Source: Sphingomonas sp. YR710 (GTDB taxonomy: Bacteria; Pseudomonadota; Alphaproteobacteria; Sphingomonadales; Sphingomonadaceae). Taken from it: a DNA stretch of 64,000 bases. The stretch is taken from positions 1-64,000 of the forward strand of contig NZ_FMZJ01000020.1 of NCBI RefSeq assembly GCF_900101455.1. Reading direction: 5' to 3'. This document shows, piece by piece, positions 55,076 to 63,399 of this stretch. The stretch's first letter is position 1. Every line of letters begins with the position of its first letter. The translations under genes were made by a program, and so were the position numbers. Below the pieces are notes generated by a model, which searched no databases, had not been told where the DNA came from, and was given only the letters and a program-made list of their open reading frames with translations.

Positions 55076-55816
55076 TCAACACTTCGGCCCTGGCGTCCAA
55101 CGCATTACATCATAGGTGCGCCCAAGCGTTCCCACGACGCGGATGACGGCGAGCAGCGATGAGCCCTGCGCAGTGCGCAAGCGGACCCGGATCGCCGTGC
55201 CAGGCTGCAACACCGTGGGCGCTTCGCCACCACCCTGCGGCACGGCAAGCGCCTGCGCGAGGAGCGCTGGCATCGCAGCTTCGTCGGGCCGGGTCAGTCC
55301 CGAATAAAGCGTGACATAACGATCCAGGCAGACATCTGAACTTTTGGCCACGCCTGCCAGCACATGATCCAGCATCGCCTGGCTCGCGATCCGGCGATTC
55401 TGGTTCCGAAGTTGCTGCAACCGCCCCTGAAGCAACGTCCGTCTGGCCGCCGCCACGCCCAGCCCCTGCAGCGCGCGATCGATGACGGCAGGATCCCCAT
55501 CGTTCAGATCGAGCCTGCCGGCTTCGCTGCTCACCTCGGCGGAGATGCTGCGGCCGTCAATATCAACGGTGCCTTGGGCCGGCGCGCGCGCCCACTGGCT
55601 CTGATCGCCGCTGAAGAGGATGTCGGCAGCGATAGTCTGCATCGCCGCGTCGAGATCGAGCCGCGCCTGAACCTGCACGGCCGCCGCATGACTCGCCTCA
55701 GCCTTGCCGGCCCCGCGCAGCATCATCAACGCCACCACGGCCCCACACAGCAGCAGCAGCCACAAGGCGGTGATCAGGACGAAGCCCTGCTCACCTTCTG
55801 GGCGGGATCGGCGCAC
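55076..55816 (-). CDS. gspK: Type II secretion minor pseudopilin GspK
   Basis: A 246-residue minor pseudopilin that caps the T2SS pseudopilus. The prepilin site is in 'EGEQGFVLITALWLLLLCG' with cleavage after Gly. The large globular domain includes 'RLDLNDGDPAVIDRALQGLG', typical of GspK. The start is GTG 55816, overlapping the gspD end by 26 bases. It is the last gene of the operon, separated from gspI/J by gspL-M-N-D, which is an unusual position. Confidence 0.88.
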   Translation of the reverse strand: MRRSRPEGEQGFVLITALWLLLLCGAVVALMMLRGAGKAEASHAAAVQVQARLDLDAAMQTIAADILFSGDQSQWARAPAQGTVDIDGRSISAEVSSEAGRLDLNDGDPAVIDRALQGLGVAAARRTLLQGRLQQLRNQNRRIASQAMLDHVLAGVAKSSDVCLDRYVTLYSGLTRPDEAAMPALLAQALAVPQGGGEAPTVLQPGTAIRVRLRTAQGSSLLAVIRVVGTLGRTYDVMRWTPGPKC

Positions 55817-57869
55817 CGGCCTGCCTCGCTTTCGCGCGATCGATCAAGGGTCTGGTGCGATCCAGACCGCTGATGACATCATCGACGACCGCCCGCACAT
55901 CATCGGGCGTCCGGATCACCGTCGGCGTAATCAGGATAACCAGTTCGGTCCGTGTCGCCGTCCGGTTCTGATTGCCGAAGGCGGCGCCGAGAACGGGGAT
56001 CTGGCTGAGCAACGGAATCCCCGATTTCTGGATCGTCGCGCGTTCGCGGATCAGGCCGCCGAGCGCAATCATCTGGCCGGAACGGGTGGACACCGTCGTC
56101 GCCAGCCGCCGCTGCTGGATCGTCGGCGAGTTGATGCCCGAAGTGGTAGTCTCGGCAACGTCGCTCACCTCCTGTGCGATATCGAGCGTGACCGCGCCGC
56201 TTTCGTTGACTCGAGGCGTGACCTTCAGGATCACGCCGGTATCGTGCAATTCGATATTGTTGACGACAGGTGCCCCCGCCGACGACACGCTTTGCGCCTG
56301 CTGCGTGACGATCGGCACCTGATCGCCGACCTGCAGGGTGGCCGTCTGGTTGTTGAGCACGATCAGTCGCGGCGCGGAGAGCACCTTCACGTCGGTCTTC
56401 GATTGCAGCGTGTTGAGCACCACCTTGGCGTTGGTGCCGGCAAATGCGTAGGAGAAGCCCGGAAACAGCGCGGCCGGTGCCGCTGTCGCGGCATTGCGCA
56501 GATCGAAGGTCGATTTGCCGTTCAGGAAGGTCCAGTCGACCCCCAGTTCGAAACCCTTGGTCAGCGTCACCTCGGCCAGGGTCGCCTCGATCAGCACCTG
56601 CGCGACCGGCCGGTCGATCTTTTCGAGCACTTCGCGGACCAGTTCATATTGCTCGCCGGTCGCATAGATCAGCAGCGAATTATTCTCGTCGCTCGGCACG
56701 ATGCGCGGGCCCTTGCCGCCCCCATATGAGCCATAGTCACTGCTGCTGCTTCCGCGCGCCGATTGCGCTGCCTGAGGGGCGATTGTCTGCCCGGACTCTC
56801 CGGCACCTTTGGCGGACGATCCGCCGATCGATGCGCCGGATATCGAGCCGAGACCCGCACCGCCATTCGCCCCGAGCGATGACGAGGAGCGTTTGCCCTG
56901 GCCCTCGCTCTCATCACTGCCCCCGCCGCCGCCGAAGACACGCTGCAACGCGTTGGCCAGATCGCGCGCGCGGCCGTTCTGGACCGAGTAGCTGTAAAGT
57001 TTGGGCTTACCGCCCGAGCCGGCATCGAGCCGCCTGATCCACGGATCAAGCCGCGCAAAATCAGCCGGATCGGCGCCGATCGCGATGATCGAGCGTAAGC
57101 GAGGCAGCGGCACCAGGCGGACCCGCGTGCCGATGATATCGAACGGCGGCTGGAAGATCGATTGCAATTCATCGAGCATCGTATCGGGGTCGACATTTTC
57201 CAATCGGTAGGTCTGGAAATTCATGCCCGCGAGCGCATCGACATCGAAGCGGGCGATCATCGCGCGCGCGGCCTCGCGCTCGCTCTGGCTGCCGCTGATC
57301 AATATCTGGTTACGGGCCGGGTCGGTGCCGGCAACCGAATCCTTGCCCAGGAACTGTTCGATCAGCCGCGCCATCTCCTTCGCGCTGGCATTTTTGAGCG
57401 TGACGATCTCGGTCGCGTATCCCGCCACGGGCGCCGCGTCGCCGCCGCCGCTGGCGAGGGCACCCGCGAGGCGCGCATCGGCGCGCGGTACAACCCGGTA
57501 ACTACCACCGCTGACGACGATCGCGGCATTGACCGAGCGCAGCGCATTTTCGAGCAACGGCAGCAAGGATTCACGCGTGACGGGCTTGGCGGTGCGCAGC
57601 GTCACATTGCCGGTCACCGCCGGATCGACGCTATAATCGACACCGAGCATCGATCCGAGCAGGGCATCGGCCACACGGCGAATATCGGCATCGACGAAGG
57701 CCAAAGTATAGCCGTTGCGCACGTCGTAGGTGACATGCGCGTTGGCGACGGTGGCCTTGGCATCGGTCGCGCCCACGGGCGGTAAAAACCCCGCCGGTAT
57801 CTGTGCGAACGATGCGATTGCCGTGCTTCCCGCCAACAAACCGGCCAGCGCGTGAGGTAAGGGTTTCAT
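55791..57869 (-). CDS. gspD: Type II secretion outer-membrane secretin GspD
   Basis: A 692-residue secretin that forms the outer-membrane channel. A signal peptide (about 1-22) precedes N0-N3 domains, e.g. 'DIRRVADALLGSMLGVDYSV' and 'EIVTLKNASAKEMARLIEQF'. A Ser/Gly-rich insert lies at about 308-385, then the C-terminal secretin domain with 'VGDQVPIVTQQAQSVSS' and the final 'SQIPVLGAAFG' family signature. ATGA overlap with the gspN/C gene. Confidence 0.94.
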   Translation of the reverse strand: MKPLPHALAGLLAGSTAIASFAQIPAGFLPPVGATDAKATVANAHVTYDVRNGYTLAFVDADIRRVADALLGSMLGVDYSVDPAVTGNVTLRTAKPVTRESLLPLLENALRSVNAAIVVSGGSYRVVPRADARLAGALASGGGDAAPVAGYATEIVTLKNASAKEMARLIEQFLGKDSVAGTDPARNQILISGSQSEREAARAMIARFDVDALAGMNFQTYRLENVDPDTMLDELQSIFQPPFDIIGTRVRLVPLPRLRSIIAIGADPADFARLDPWIRRLDAGSGGKPKLYSYSVQNGRARDLANALQRVFGGGGGSDESEGQGKRSSSSLGANGGAGLGSISGASIGGSSAKGAGESGQTIAPQAAQSARGSSSSDYGSYGGGKGPRIVPSDENNSLLIYATGEQYELVREVLEKIDRPVAQVLIEATLAEVTLTKGFELGVDWTFLNGKSTFDLRNAATAAPAALFPGFSYAFAGTNAKVVLNTLQSKTDVKVLSAPRLIVLNNQTATLQVGDQVPIVTQQAQSVSSAGAPVVNNIELHDTGVILKVTPRVNESGAVTLDIAQEVSDVAETTTSGINSPTIQQRRLATTVSTRSGQMIALGGLIRERATIQKSGIPLLSQIPVLGAAFGNQNRTATRTELVILITPTVIRTPDDVRAVVDDVISGLDRTRPLIDRAKARQAGAPIPPRR

Positions 57870-58444
57870 TGTGTCGGTCCTGCTGGCGGCTGATCGGGAT
57901 GCGGGTTAGCGAATGGCGGCGAGACGGCGGGCGGCTCGGCCGACGGCAGCGATGGAGATGCCGCCTTGCCGAAGTTCAGCCCCACATGCTCCTGCCGGCC
58001 ATTCATGTCGAAGGTGGCTCCGCTCGCGCTGATCGCGCCGATCCGCCAGCCGTCGATGGTTTCACCGGCATGGAGCAATTTGGTCTGGCCGTCGCTCCCG
58101 CGCACCAGAGCGAGCCCCGGCGTTCCGCGCCCGACGATCAGGCCGACCAGCGAGGGCGGCGGTGCCGGGGGCGTGGCCGACGCCGCCGCGTCCGCCACCA
58201 TATTGCCATCGCCTTCCATCTCCTCGGGCGCGGTGCGATCGGGGTTGAACAAGGGAGCCGCCAGCGCGTCGGCGGGTTGCTCGATCTCGGCCCTGCCGAA
58301 GGGGGTCGGTCGGCCAGCCAGCGGCGGCTCGGACGCGGGGCTGTCGTCCGCAAGCAGCCAGGTTGGGATGATCAGCGCCGCGGCCGCCGAGCAGGCAAGG
58401 ATCAGCCTGTCGCGGGTGATGAGCGAAGGCACGGTTTCGTTCAT
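57866..58444 (-). CDS. GspC/GspN-like type II secretion protein
   Basis: A 192-residue inner-membrane protein: short cytoplasmic N-terminus, one helix ('LILACSAAAALIIPTWLLA'), and a periplasmic homology-region-like domain at about 100-165 ('LVGLIVGRGTPGLALVRGSD'). There is no PDZ domain, so it resembles a shortened GspC that links the platform to the secretin; alphaproteobacterial annotations often call it GspN. ATGA overlaps with both gspM and gspD. Confidence 0.75.
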   Translation of the reverse strand: MNETVPSLITRDRLILACSAAAALIIPTWLLADDSPASEPPLAGRPTPFGRAEIEQPADALAAPLFNPDRTAPEEMEGDGNMVADAAASATPPAPPPSLVGLIVGRGTPGLALVRGSDGQTKLLHAGETIDGWRIGAISASGATFDMNGRQEHVGLNFGKAASPSLPSAEPPAVSPPFANPHPDQPPAGPTQ

Positions 58445-58968
58445 GGCCGCGCTGCCCAGACAGCAACCGCACGCCCCCGAACATGAGCCGGCGTACCGAC
58501 GACCAGCGGCGCCTCCACCGACCAACTCTGCAGCCGGATCGCCGGGGAGGCGGCTTCGATATCGGCAAGGAAAGCGACCAGATCGACTTCGGAGCCCGAC
58601 GCATCGATATCAACCGCGACCTTCGCAGGCGCGCCGGCGGGCGGTGCCGGCGTGATCGAGGGCCCCGTCACCTTGGTGCGTGATGCGCTAGCGCCGATCG
58701 AGCCTGTGAGCGTGGCGATAGCGCCTTCGCGCGACGGCGATATGATCATCGCCGTTGCCGGCACGGAATCGCCCTGCTCGGGGGGCTGCGTTGCGGCAAT
58801 CGCCTCCATCCGCGCGATGCGCGCGCGCGCGATCGACAGTTCGGCGATATTGCCGGCGCAGGCTTGCCATAGCGGCACGATAATCAGGTTCAACAACGTC
58901 ACTATCGCCAGCAGCAACAGCGCGATGGCGATGATCCGGCGGGAAAATGGCGAAAGCGCGTCGATCAT
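58441..58968 (-). CDS. gspM: Type II secretion platform protein GspM
   Basis: A 175-residue bitopic protein with one N-terminal helix ('IIAIALLLLAIVTLLNLIIV'), a coiled-coil-like segment and a small ferredoxin-like periplasmic domain at about 110-165. It partners GspL in the inner-membrane platform. The start overlaps gspL (ATGA), as does its end with gspN/C. Sequence identity in the family is low; the assignment leans on fold pattern and position. Confidence 0.85.
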   Translation of the reverse strand: MIDALSPFSRRIIAIALLLLAIVTLLNLIIVPLWQACAGNIAELSIARARIARMEAIAATQPPEQGDSVPATAMIISPSREGAIATLTGSIGASASRTKVTGPSITPAPPAGAPAKVAVDIDASGSEVDLVAFLADIEAASPAIRLQSWSVEAPLVVGTPAHVRGRAVAVWAARP

Positions 58969-59981
58969 GGAGTGTCGGTCACATAGGTCAGGTCGACGGT
59001 CTTGTCGCCATTGGGCGTCCGATCGGAGACCCGCATGCCGGGCAACCGCTTACTGGAGCGCAGCGCGGTATCGAGAGCCGCCTCGTCACCGGCCACCACG
59101 GTCAAAGCGAGCCTGCCATCGGGTTTGCGCTCGATCGAACGGATCCAGTCATCGGGCGGCAGCTTCCTTGCCAGTTCGTTGAGGATCGTGGCCACCGGCG
59201 GCTGGCGGTAGAGTGGTTCGAGCAGGCGCCGTCGCTCCTCCAGCCGCTTCGCGAGATGTTCGGCGGAGCGGATCTCGCGCACTGGCTGTTCCAGTGCTTC
59301 TGCCCGCCACGCGGCGCGAACGTTCAGGATCGCGCTGCCGGTAAAGGTCGTCAGCGGGATGCTGCCGAGCAGCAATGCGGAGATCAGCAGGAGCCCGTGC
59401 CGGCCGAAATCGAGCCCGCCCCAGCCGAACGCACCGACTTGCGGAAATGGCGTCCCTTCCCCGTCGTCAGCCGCGCAAATGAGGGGCGTCGGCAAATCAT
59501 GCGCGGCAAAGCGATCGATTATGGTCTCGATGCGCTCTTTTTTCGCCATGGCGAGCCGGACGTGGATCTGGTCATCGCGGATTTCGCGATCGACGATCGT
59601 CCATATCAGATGCTCGGGCCGCAGCGGTGCAATCTCCCCGATCTGCAGCGCAACCGCTGCATCAATGCGGGATCGCGCGGCCAGCGGCAGAACGACCGAC
59701 GTCGTGAAGATGTCGGGCACCAGCAGCAGAAGGCGCGGACGTGCGTCTTGAATCAGCGCGCCCAGATCGGCAAATTCGGCGGCACCGAAGCTGTCGAACG
59801 GGCATGTTTCGACGAAGCGCTCGGGTTCGTCGCCCTGACGCCGTTCGACCGCCACGCAATCGGGCTCGATCAGGATGCGGACGGCGCGCGCAGTGGGCCG
59901 TTTGCGGGGATCGAGCGCATGAAAGGTATCGACCAGTTCCTGGCCCCACCACCGCAGAAAACCGGTTATGGCGGGCATCAT
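58965..59981 (-). CDS. gspL: Type II secretion platform protein GspL
   Basis: A 338-residue inner-membrane protein. The N-terminal about 185 residues form the actin-like cytoplasmic domain that recruits GspE; a helix at about 200-222 ('GLLLISALLLGSIPLTTFT') and a periplasmic ferredoxin-like domain follow. Start 59981 overlaps the gspJ stop (ATGA), and a second ATG sits one codon later; a 60014 start would overlap more of gspJ and is less likely. Confidence 0.85.
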   Translation of the reverse strand: MMPAITGFLRWWGQELVDTFHALDPRKRPTARAVRILIEPDCVAVERRQGDEPERFVETCPFDSFGAAEFADLGALIQDARPRLLLLVPDIFTTSVVLPLAARSRIDAAVALQIGEIAPLRPEHLIWTIVDREIRDDQIHVRLAMAKKERIETIIDRFAAHDLPTPLICAADDGEGTPFPQVGAFGWGGLDFGRHGLLLISALLLGSIPLTTFTGSAILNVRAAWRAEALEQPVREIRSAEHLAKRLEERRRLLEPLYRQPPVATILNELARKLPPDDWIRSIERKPDGRLALTVVAGDEAALDTALRSSKRLPGMRVSDRTPNGDKTVDLTYVTDTP

Positions 59982-60568
59982 CGGCATGCCAGCGAAATCG
60001 GATCGAACCGGCAATCGCCCCCGGTGGTCACTTTGGGTCGGAAAGCCAAAATCCGTGTCTCATCATTTCTCGCCGCAAAAGCGATGGTGATCGGGCCGTC
60101 CGCCGAGCGATAGGCGGTCTTGGCCTGCCCCGGCGTATCGAAACGGATCGACTGGAAGCCGCCAGCCACTTTGATCGGAGCAAGGACCGCAGGCGGCAAC
60201 GTCACATCATACTCTACGGGCGTGAAGGTCAGCATCAATACGGCGCCATCGCGCTCATCCTGAACCTTCAGCGCCATGTGCAACGGCCCGACCGGCCCAA
60301 GCGCGGCGGGCGGATCGATATCGCCCGTCAGCGAGCTTTCCTGAATATGGATCGTCGACACATTGGCCTGGCCTGGCTGCAGCGAGCCAATCAGCTTTTC
60401 GAGCACCGCTGCAGCGTTCGCGACCTTTGCGCCATCCTTTTCGACGACCGTCTGGCGCGCCTCGCGGGTCAAAGAGGCCGTCGCGGCGCCAAGCCCTACC
60501 AGCAGGAGGCTGCCGGCGGCCATCGCCGCGAGCAATTCGACCAGGGTGAAACCATTGTGGCGGATCAT
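59978..60568 (-). CDS. gspJ: Minor pseudopilin GspJ
   Basis: A 196-residue prepilin-type protein starting 'MIRHNGFTLVELLAAMAAGS', with cleavage after Gly6 and a short leader. The beta-rich C-terminus suits GspJ. ATGA overlaps with gspI and gspL. The gspH/I/J assignments rest on order and size, as the globular parts are divergent. Confidence 0.83.
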   Translation of the reverse strand: MIRHNGFTLVELLAAMAAGSLLLVGLGAATASLTREARQTVVEKDGAKVANAAAVLEKLIGSLQPGQANVSTIHIQESSLTGDIDPPAALGPVGPLHMALKVQDERDGAVLMLTFTPVEYDVTLPPAVLAPIKVAGGFQSIRFDTPGQAKTAYRSADGPITIAFAARNDETRILAFRPKVTTGGDCRFDPISLACR

Positions 60569-60945
60569 GGCGTTGCAATCCGCTCGAGGCGGCGCGTCGT
60601 GAAGCTTTCGAGGCGGCGCCCGTCCTTGCTGACATCGACCTGCGTCACAACCAGCGCATAAAGGCCGCGCCGATCGGTTGCCAACGCATGACGGCTCGTG
60701 GTCCAGTCGAGCCCCGCCTCGCTGCCATGCCCCGGCCGGACGGTGGGATCGCTGCCACTCCGTGCCAGGATTGCCTCGCCCAGCCGCACGGCTGCTTGAT
60801 GGGCCGTGGCATATTGGCTTTGCCGCCGCGCACTCGATGCGCCGTCGAGAATGATCATCAGCAGGAAAGTCGCCATCACCAGCGCCACCAGCACCTCGAC
60901 AAGAGTGAAGCCGAATTCAGCTTGCCGCACGGCGCACTCTTCCAT
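60565..60945 (-). CDS. gspI: Minor pseudopilin GspI
   Basis: A 126-residue prepilin with 'AEFGFTLVEVLVALVMATF' at its N-terminus. The short length suits GspI, which nucleates the pseudopilus tip with J and K. It overlaps the end of gspH by about 29 bases and the start of gspJ (ATGA). Confidence 0.82.
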   Translation of the reverse strand: MEECAVRQAEFGFTLVEVLVALVMATFLLMIILDGASSARRQSQYATAHQAAVRLGEAILARSGSDPTVRPGHGSEAGLDWTTSRHALATDRRGLYALVVTQVDVSKDGRRLESFTTRRLERIATP

Positions 60946-61381
60946 CGATCCAGCCGATCAGGATCAGCGGCCGCCCCGCAAGGCTGACCGTCCCGCCATT
61001 GCTTGATCCGTCGGGATAGAGAATGGGCGCCTGCGCGCCGCCTATTGTCGACACGAAGCTCGGCGTATCCGCGTCGGTCTTGCCCTTGAGGTTGACGGTC
61101 GCCGGCTCACCACTTGCCCGTGCGCTGGCAAAACCCTGTGCGATCCGCTGCTCAAGTTCAGCGGCAATCCGCTCACGCGTCAGATAGGCCGGACGGCGGA
61201 ATGCCGACGGCGCCATGGTCGCAGCCAGCAGGCCGATTACCGTCAGCACAACAAGCATTTCGATCAGAGTAAAGCCGGCGTGTGAGACATTTTGCAGCGT
61301 AGATCGTGGAACAATACACCATGGATTGTCAGTTCTGTCTGTTTTCCAGACTCTGAGTCGCAAGTATAACAATTCGGTCAC
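60917..61381 (-). CDS. gspH: Minor pseudopilin GspH with a long leader
   Basis: A 154-residue prepilin; the helix is 'AGFTLIEMLVVLTVIGLLAA'. The leader before the Gly-Phe cleavage site is about 35 residues, far longer than the 5-20 usual here. The best start is GTG 61381, six bases after GAGGAGG; an ATG at 61396 is in frame. The leader and both start candidates lie inside the AT-richer insertion next to gspG, suggesting the original start was lost and a new one recruited. Cleavage of such a long leader by the prepilin peptidase is uncertain. Confidence 0.72.
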   Translation of the reverse strand: MTELLYLRLRVWKTDRTDNPWCIVPRSTLQNVSHAGFTLIEMLVVLTVIGLLAATMAPSAFRRPAYLTRERIAAELEQRIAQGFASARASGEPATVNLKGKTDADTPSFVSTIGGAQAPILYPDGSSNGGTVSLAGRPLILIGWIDGRVRRAAS

Positions 61382-61442
61382 GCACGCCCTCCTCATCGTC
61401 GCTCCAAATCAGACGGTACAGTGTGCCTTTCGCACGATTCAC
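61329..61442 (-). CDS. Possible tiny ORF in the gspG-gspH insertion
   Basis: A 37-codon frame with a GTG start overlapping the TGA of the preceding small ORF (GTGA). Its product 'VNRAKGTLYRLIWSDDEE' onward has a natural mix of residues but no family. It overlaps the gspH leader in another frame. It could be the displaced end of a frameshifted gene instead of a separate gene. Confidence 0.25.
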   Translation of the reverse strand: MNRAKGTLYRLIWSDDEEGVRDRIVILATQSLENRQN

Positions 61443-61675
61443 GCGAGTGAGGCCGCAGGGATTATCTCATCTTCACTGCGATGACATTGGGGCGATTGCC
61501 GGAACAGCCGTTGACCGTTAGCATATGTGATCTGCATATAGGCTCCCGTCCATCCGCCGTCGACTTCGGTTATTCGAGTCCAGCTCAAATCGGTAGGCGC
61601 GCCAATCGCAGGCTGCGATGCCGGTGCTAATAGTATTAATACAGACACATCCCGAGAGAAATTTTTTAACCTCAT
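61439..61675 (-). CDS. Small secreted protein inserted in the T2SS operon
   Basis: A 78-residue ORF with a short signal-like N-terminus ('VSVLILLAPASQPAIGA') and a mature part starting 'PTDLSWTRITEVDGGWTG'. GAGGG lies five bases before the ATG. In the +1 frame near the end, a segment 'VNGCSGNRPNVIAVKMR' followed by a stop at 61462 looks more protein-like than the annotated tail, so a frameshift may have damaged the gene. The composition is AT-richer than the flanking gsp genes. Function unknown. Confidence 0.45.
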   Translation of the reverse strand: MRLKNFSRDVSVLILLAPASQPAIGAPTDLSWTRITEVDGGWTGAYMQITYANGQRLFRQSPQCHRSEDEIIPAASLA

Positions 61676-61750
61676 AAAATCCCTCTACCCTCGGCAACAA
61701 TTGTTCGATGGTGCTAACGATGATTTGATGCGAAGTTTTGGATTATTAAA

Positions 61751-62191
61751 TCACTCCGCCGCGGACAAATCGGCATCGTCGCCACGCCCGCCCTCCTTGC
61801 CGTCCGCACCCAGGCTGATCAGGTCATAGGGGTGGCCCGTCCCCGGCGACCGATAGATGAACGGCCGGTTCCATGGATCGATGATCTGATGCTCGCGCCG
61901 TACATAAGGTCCATTCCAGTCGGGCAGGTCGCCCGCCGGTTTCCACAACACAATGAGCCCCTGCGCCGTCGTCGGGTAACCACCCATATCAAGCTGATAG
62001 GCGTTGAGGCTGTTGCCCAGCGTTTCGAGCTGAATCCGCGCCGCTTTATGCTTGGCGCTCTCAAGCAGCTTCATCACCTGCGGCACCGCGACGGCGGCGA
62101 TCAGGCCGATCACCACCAGCACGACCAGCATCTCCATCAAGGTGAAGCCGGCCTCCCGCTCCCTGGCCATGCCATTGGTTCGGCGGTTCAT
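61751..62191 (-). CDS. gspG: Major pseudopilin GspG
   Basis: A 146-residue major pseudopilin, the main subunit of the T2SS piston. The prepilin motif is 'EAGFTLMEMLVVLVVIGLIA'. The C-terminal calcium-site region 'YDLISLGADGKEGGRGDDAD' and 'GGYPTTAQGL' are classic GspG. Its start overlaps the gspF stop (ATGA), but unlike its neighbours it is followed by a 370-base spacer before gspH. Confidence 0.95.
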   Translation of the reverse strand: MNRRTNGMAREREAGFTLMEMLVVLVVIGLIAAVAVPQVMKLLESAKHKAARIQLETLGNSLNAYQLDMGGYPTTAQGLIVLWKPAGDLPDWNGPYVRREHQIIDPWNRPFIYRSPGTGHPYDLISLGADGKEGGRGDDADLSAAE

Positions 62192-63399
62192 TCGGCGAAA
62201 TCTCCCATCGCAAAGATACCCAACATGACCCCGGCGACCAGCATGCCCACTAGCCCGCCGAGCAGGATGATCGTCACCGGATTGGCGAGCGCCACCATCC
62301 GGTCGATCCGCGCACGCACCGCTTCGGCCATGATATTGCCGGCCTGGGTGGCCGTCTCACCGACCTTGCCGCCCTGTTCGCCGACTTCGATCAGCCGCAC
62401 CACCGTCGAGGGCAACAGGCCGCCACGGGCCAGGGCTGCGGACAGCCGATGCCCGGCTCTGATCTCGCGCTCTGCGGCCAGCAGGAAATTCTGCCAGCGC
62501 CCGCTGGCGAGCGTGCCCCGCACCAGCGGCAAGGCATCGACCACCGTCAGTCCATTGAGGATCAAAGTGCCGAGCACACCGGCGAATTGCGCTGACAGAT
62601 ATTGATCGCGCAACGACAGCAAAGGAATGAAACGCCGCACCGGCGCGATCCAGTGCCCGGCCATACCGCTGCGGCGGATCAGGACGACCGCGCCGATCAG
62701 CGCGCTCATCGCCAGCAATGCCGCCCACGCATGGTCCTGCACGATATGCGACATGATCAGCACCATCTGCGTCAGGAAGGGCAGCCGCGCCTCCTGCCCT
62801 TCGAACAAAGGCTCGAACTGCGGCACCACCATCGTCAGCACCAATGTCAGCGCCGCGATCGTCGCGACCAGCACAGCGGCTGGGTAGCTGAGCGCGGTCA
62901 CCAGTTGGCGCCGCGTCGTTGCCGCCAGCTCCAGCCGTTCAGCGAGCGAAGTCAGCGCATCGCCGAGCCGACCGCTGCGCTCGGCCGCGCGCAGCACCCC
63001 CGACACATAAGTCGGGAAAGCGCGCGTCTCCTCGAACGCCACCGCGAGACTCCCGCCGCCCCGCACCCGGACGAGCGCCGCCGCAAGCATCCGGCGCGAG
63101 ACCGCCCGGGGATTCTGTTCGCGCAGCAGATCGAGCGACCGATCGATCGGAACCCCCGATCGCACCAAAGTCGCCAGTTGCCGCAGGATCAACGCCTGCT
63201 CGGTCACCGGCAATCCGCGCGACACGGTCACCGGCTGCTGGAGGATTTCCGAAAGACTCCGGCTACCGCTGTGCAGATCGAGCGGTGTGAAACCATCGGC
63301 CATCAGCCTTGTAACCGCCGCCTCCCGGCTCGGCGCCTCCAGCGTGCGCCATTCCGACGCTCCGGCCGCCGACAGGACAAGGCAACGCCATGCCGTCAT
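62188..63399 (-). CDS. gspF: Type II secretion inner-membrane protein GspF
   Basis: A 403-residue polytopic platform protein with two GspF domains (about 70-190 and 270-395) and three membrane helices. Signatures are '[20 protein letters not shown]' and '[20 protein letters not shown]'. ATGA overlaps with gspE and gspG. Confidence 0.95.
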   Translation of the reverse strand: MTAWRCLVLSAAGASEWRTLEAPSREAAVTRLMADGFTPLDLHSGSRSLSEILQQPVTVSRGLPVTEQALILRQLATLVRSGVPIDRSLDLLREQNPRAVSRRMLAAALVRVRGGGSLAVAFEETRAFPTYVSGVLRAAERSGRLGDALTSLAERLELAATTRRQLVTALSYPAAVLVATIAALTLVLTMVVPQFEPLFEGQEARLPFLTQMVLIMSHIVQDHAWAALLAMSALIGAVVLIRRSGMAGHWIAPVRRFIPLLSLRDQYLSAQFAGVLGTLILNGLTVVDALPLVRGTLASGRWQNFLLAAEREIRAGHRLSAALARGGLLPSTVVRLIEVGEQGGKVGETATQAGNIMAEAVRARIDRMVALANPVTIILLGGLVGMLVAGVMLGIFAMGDFAE

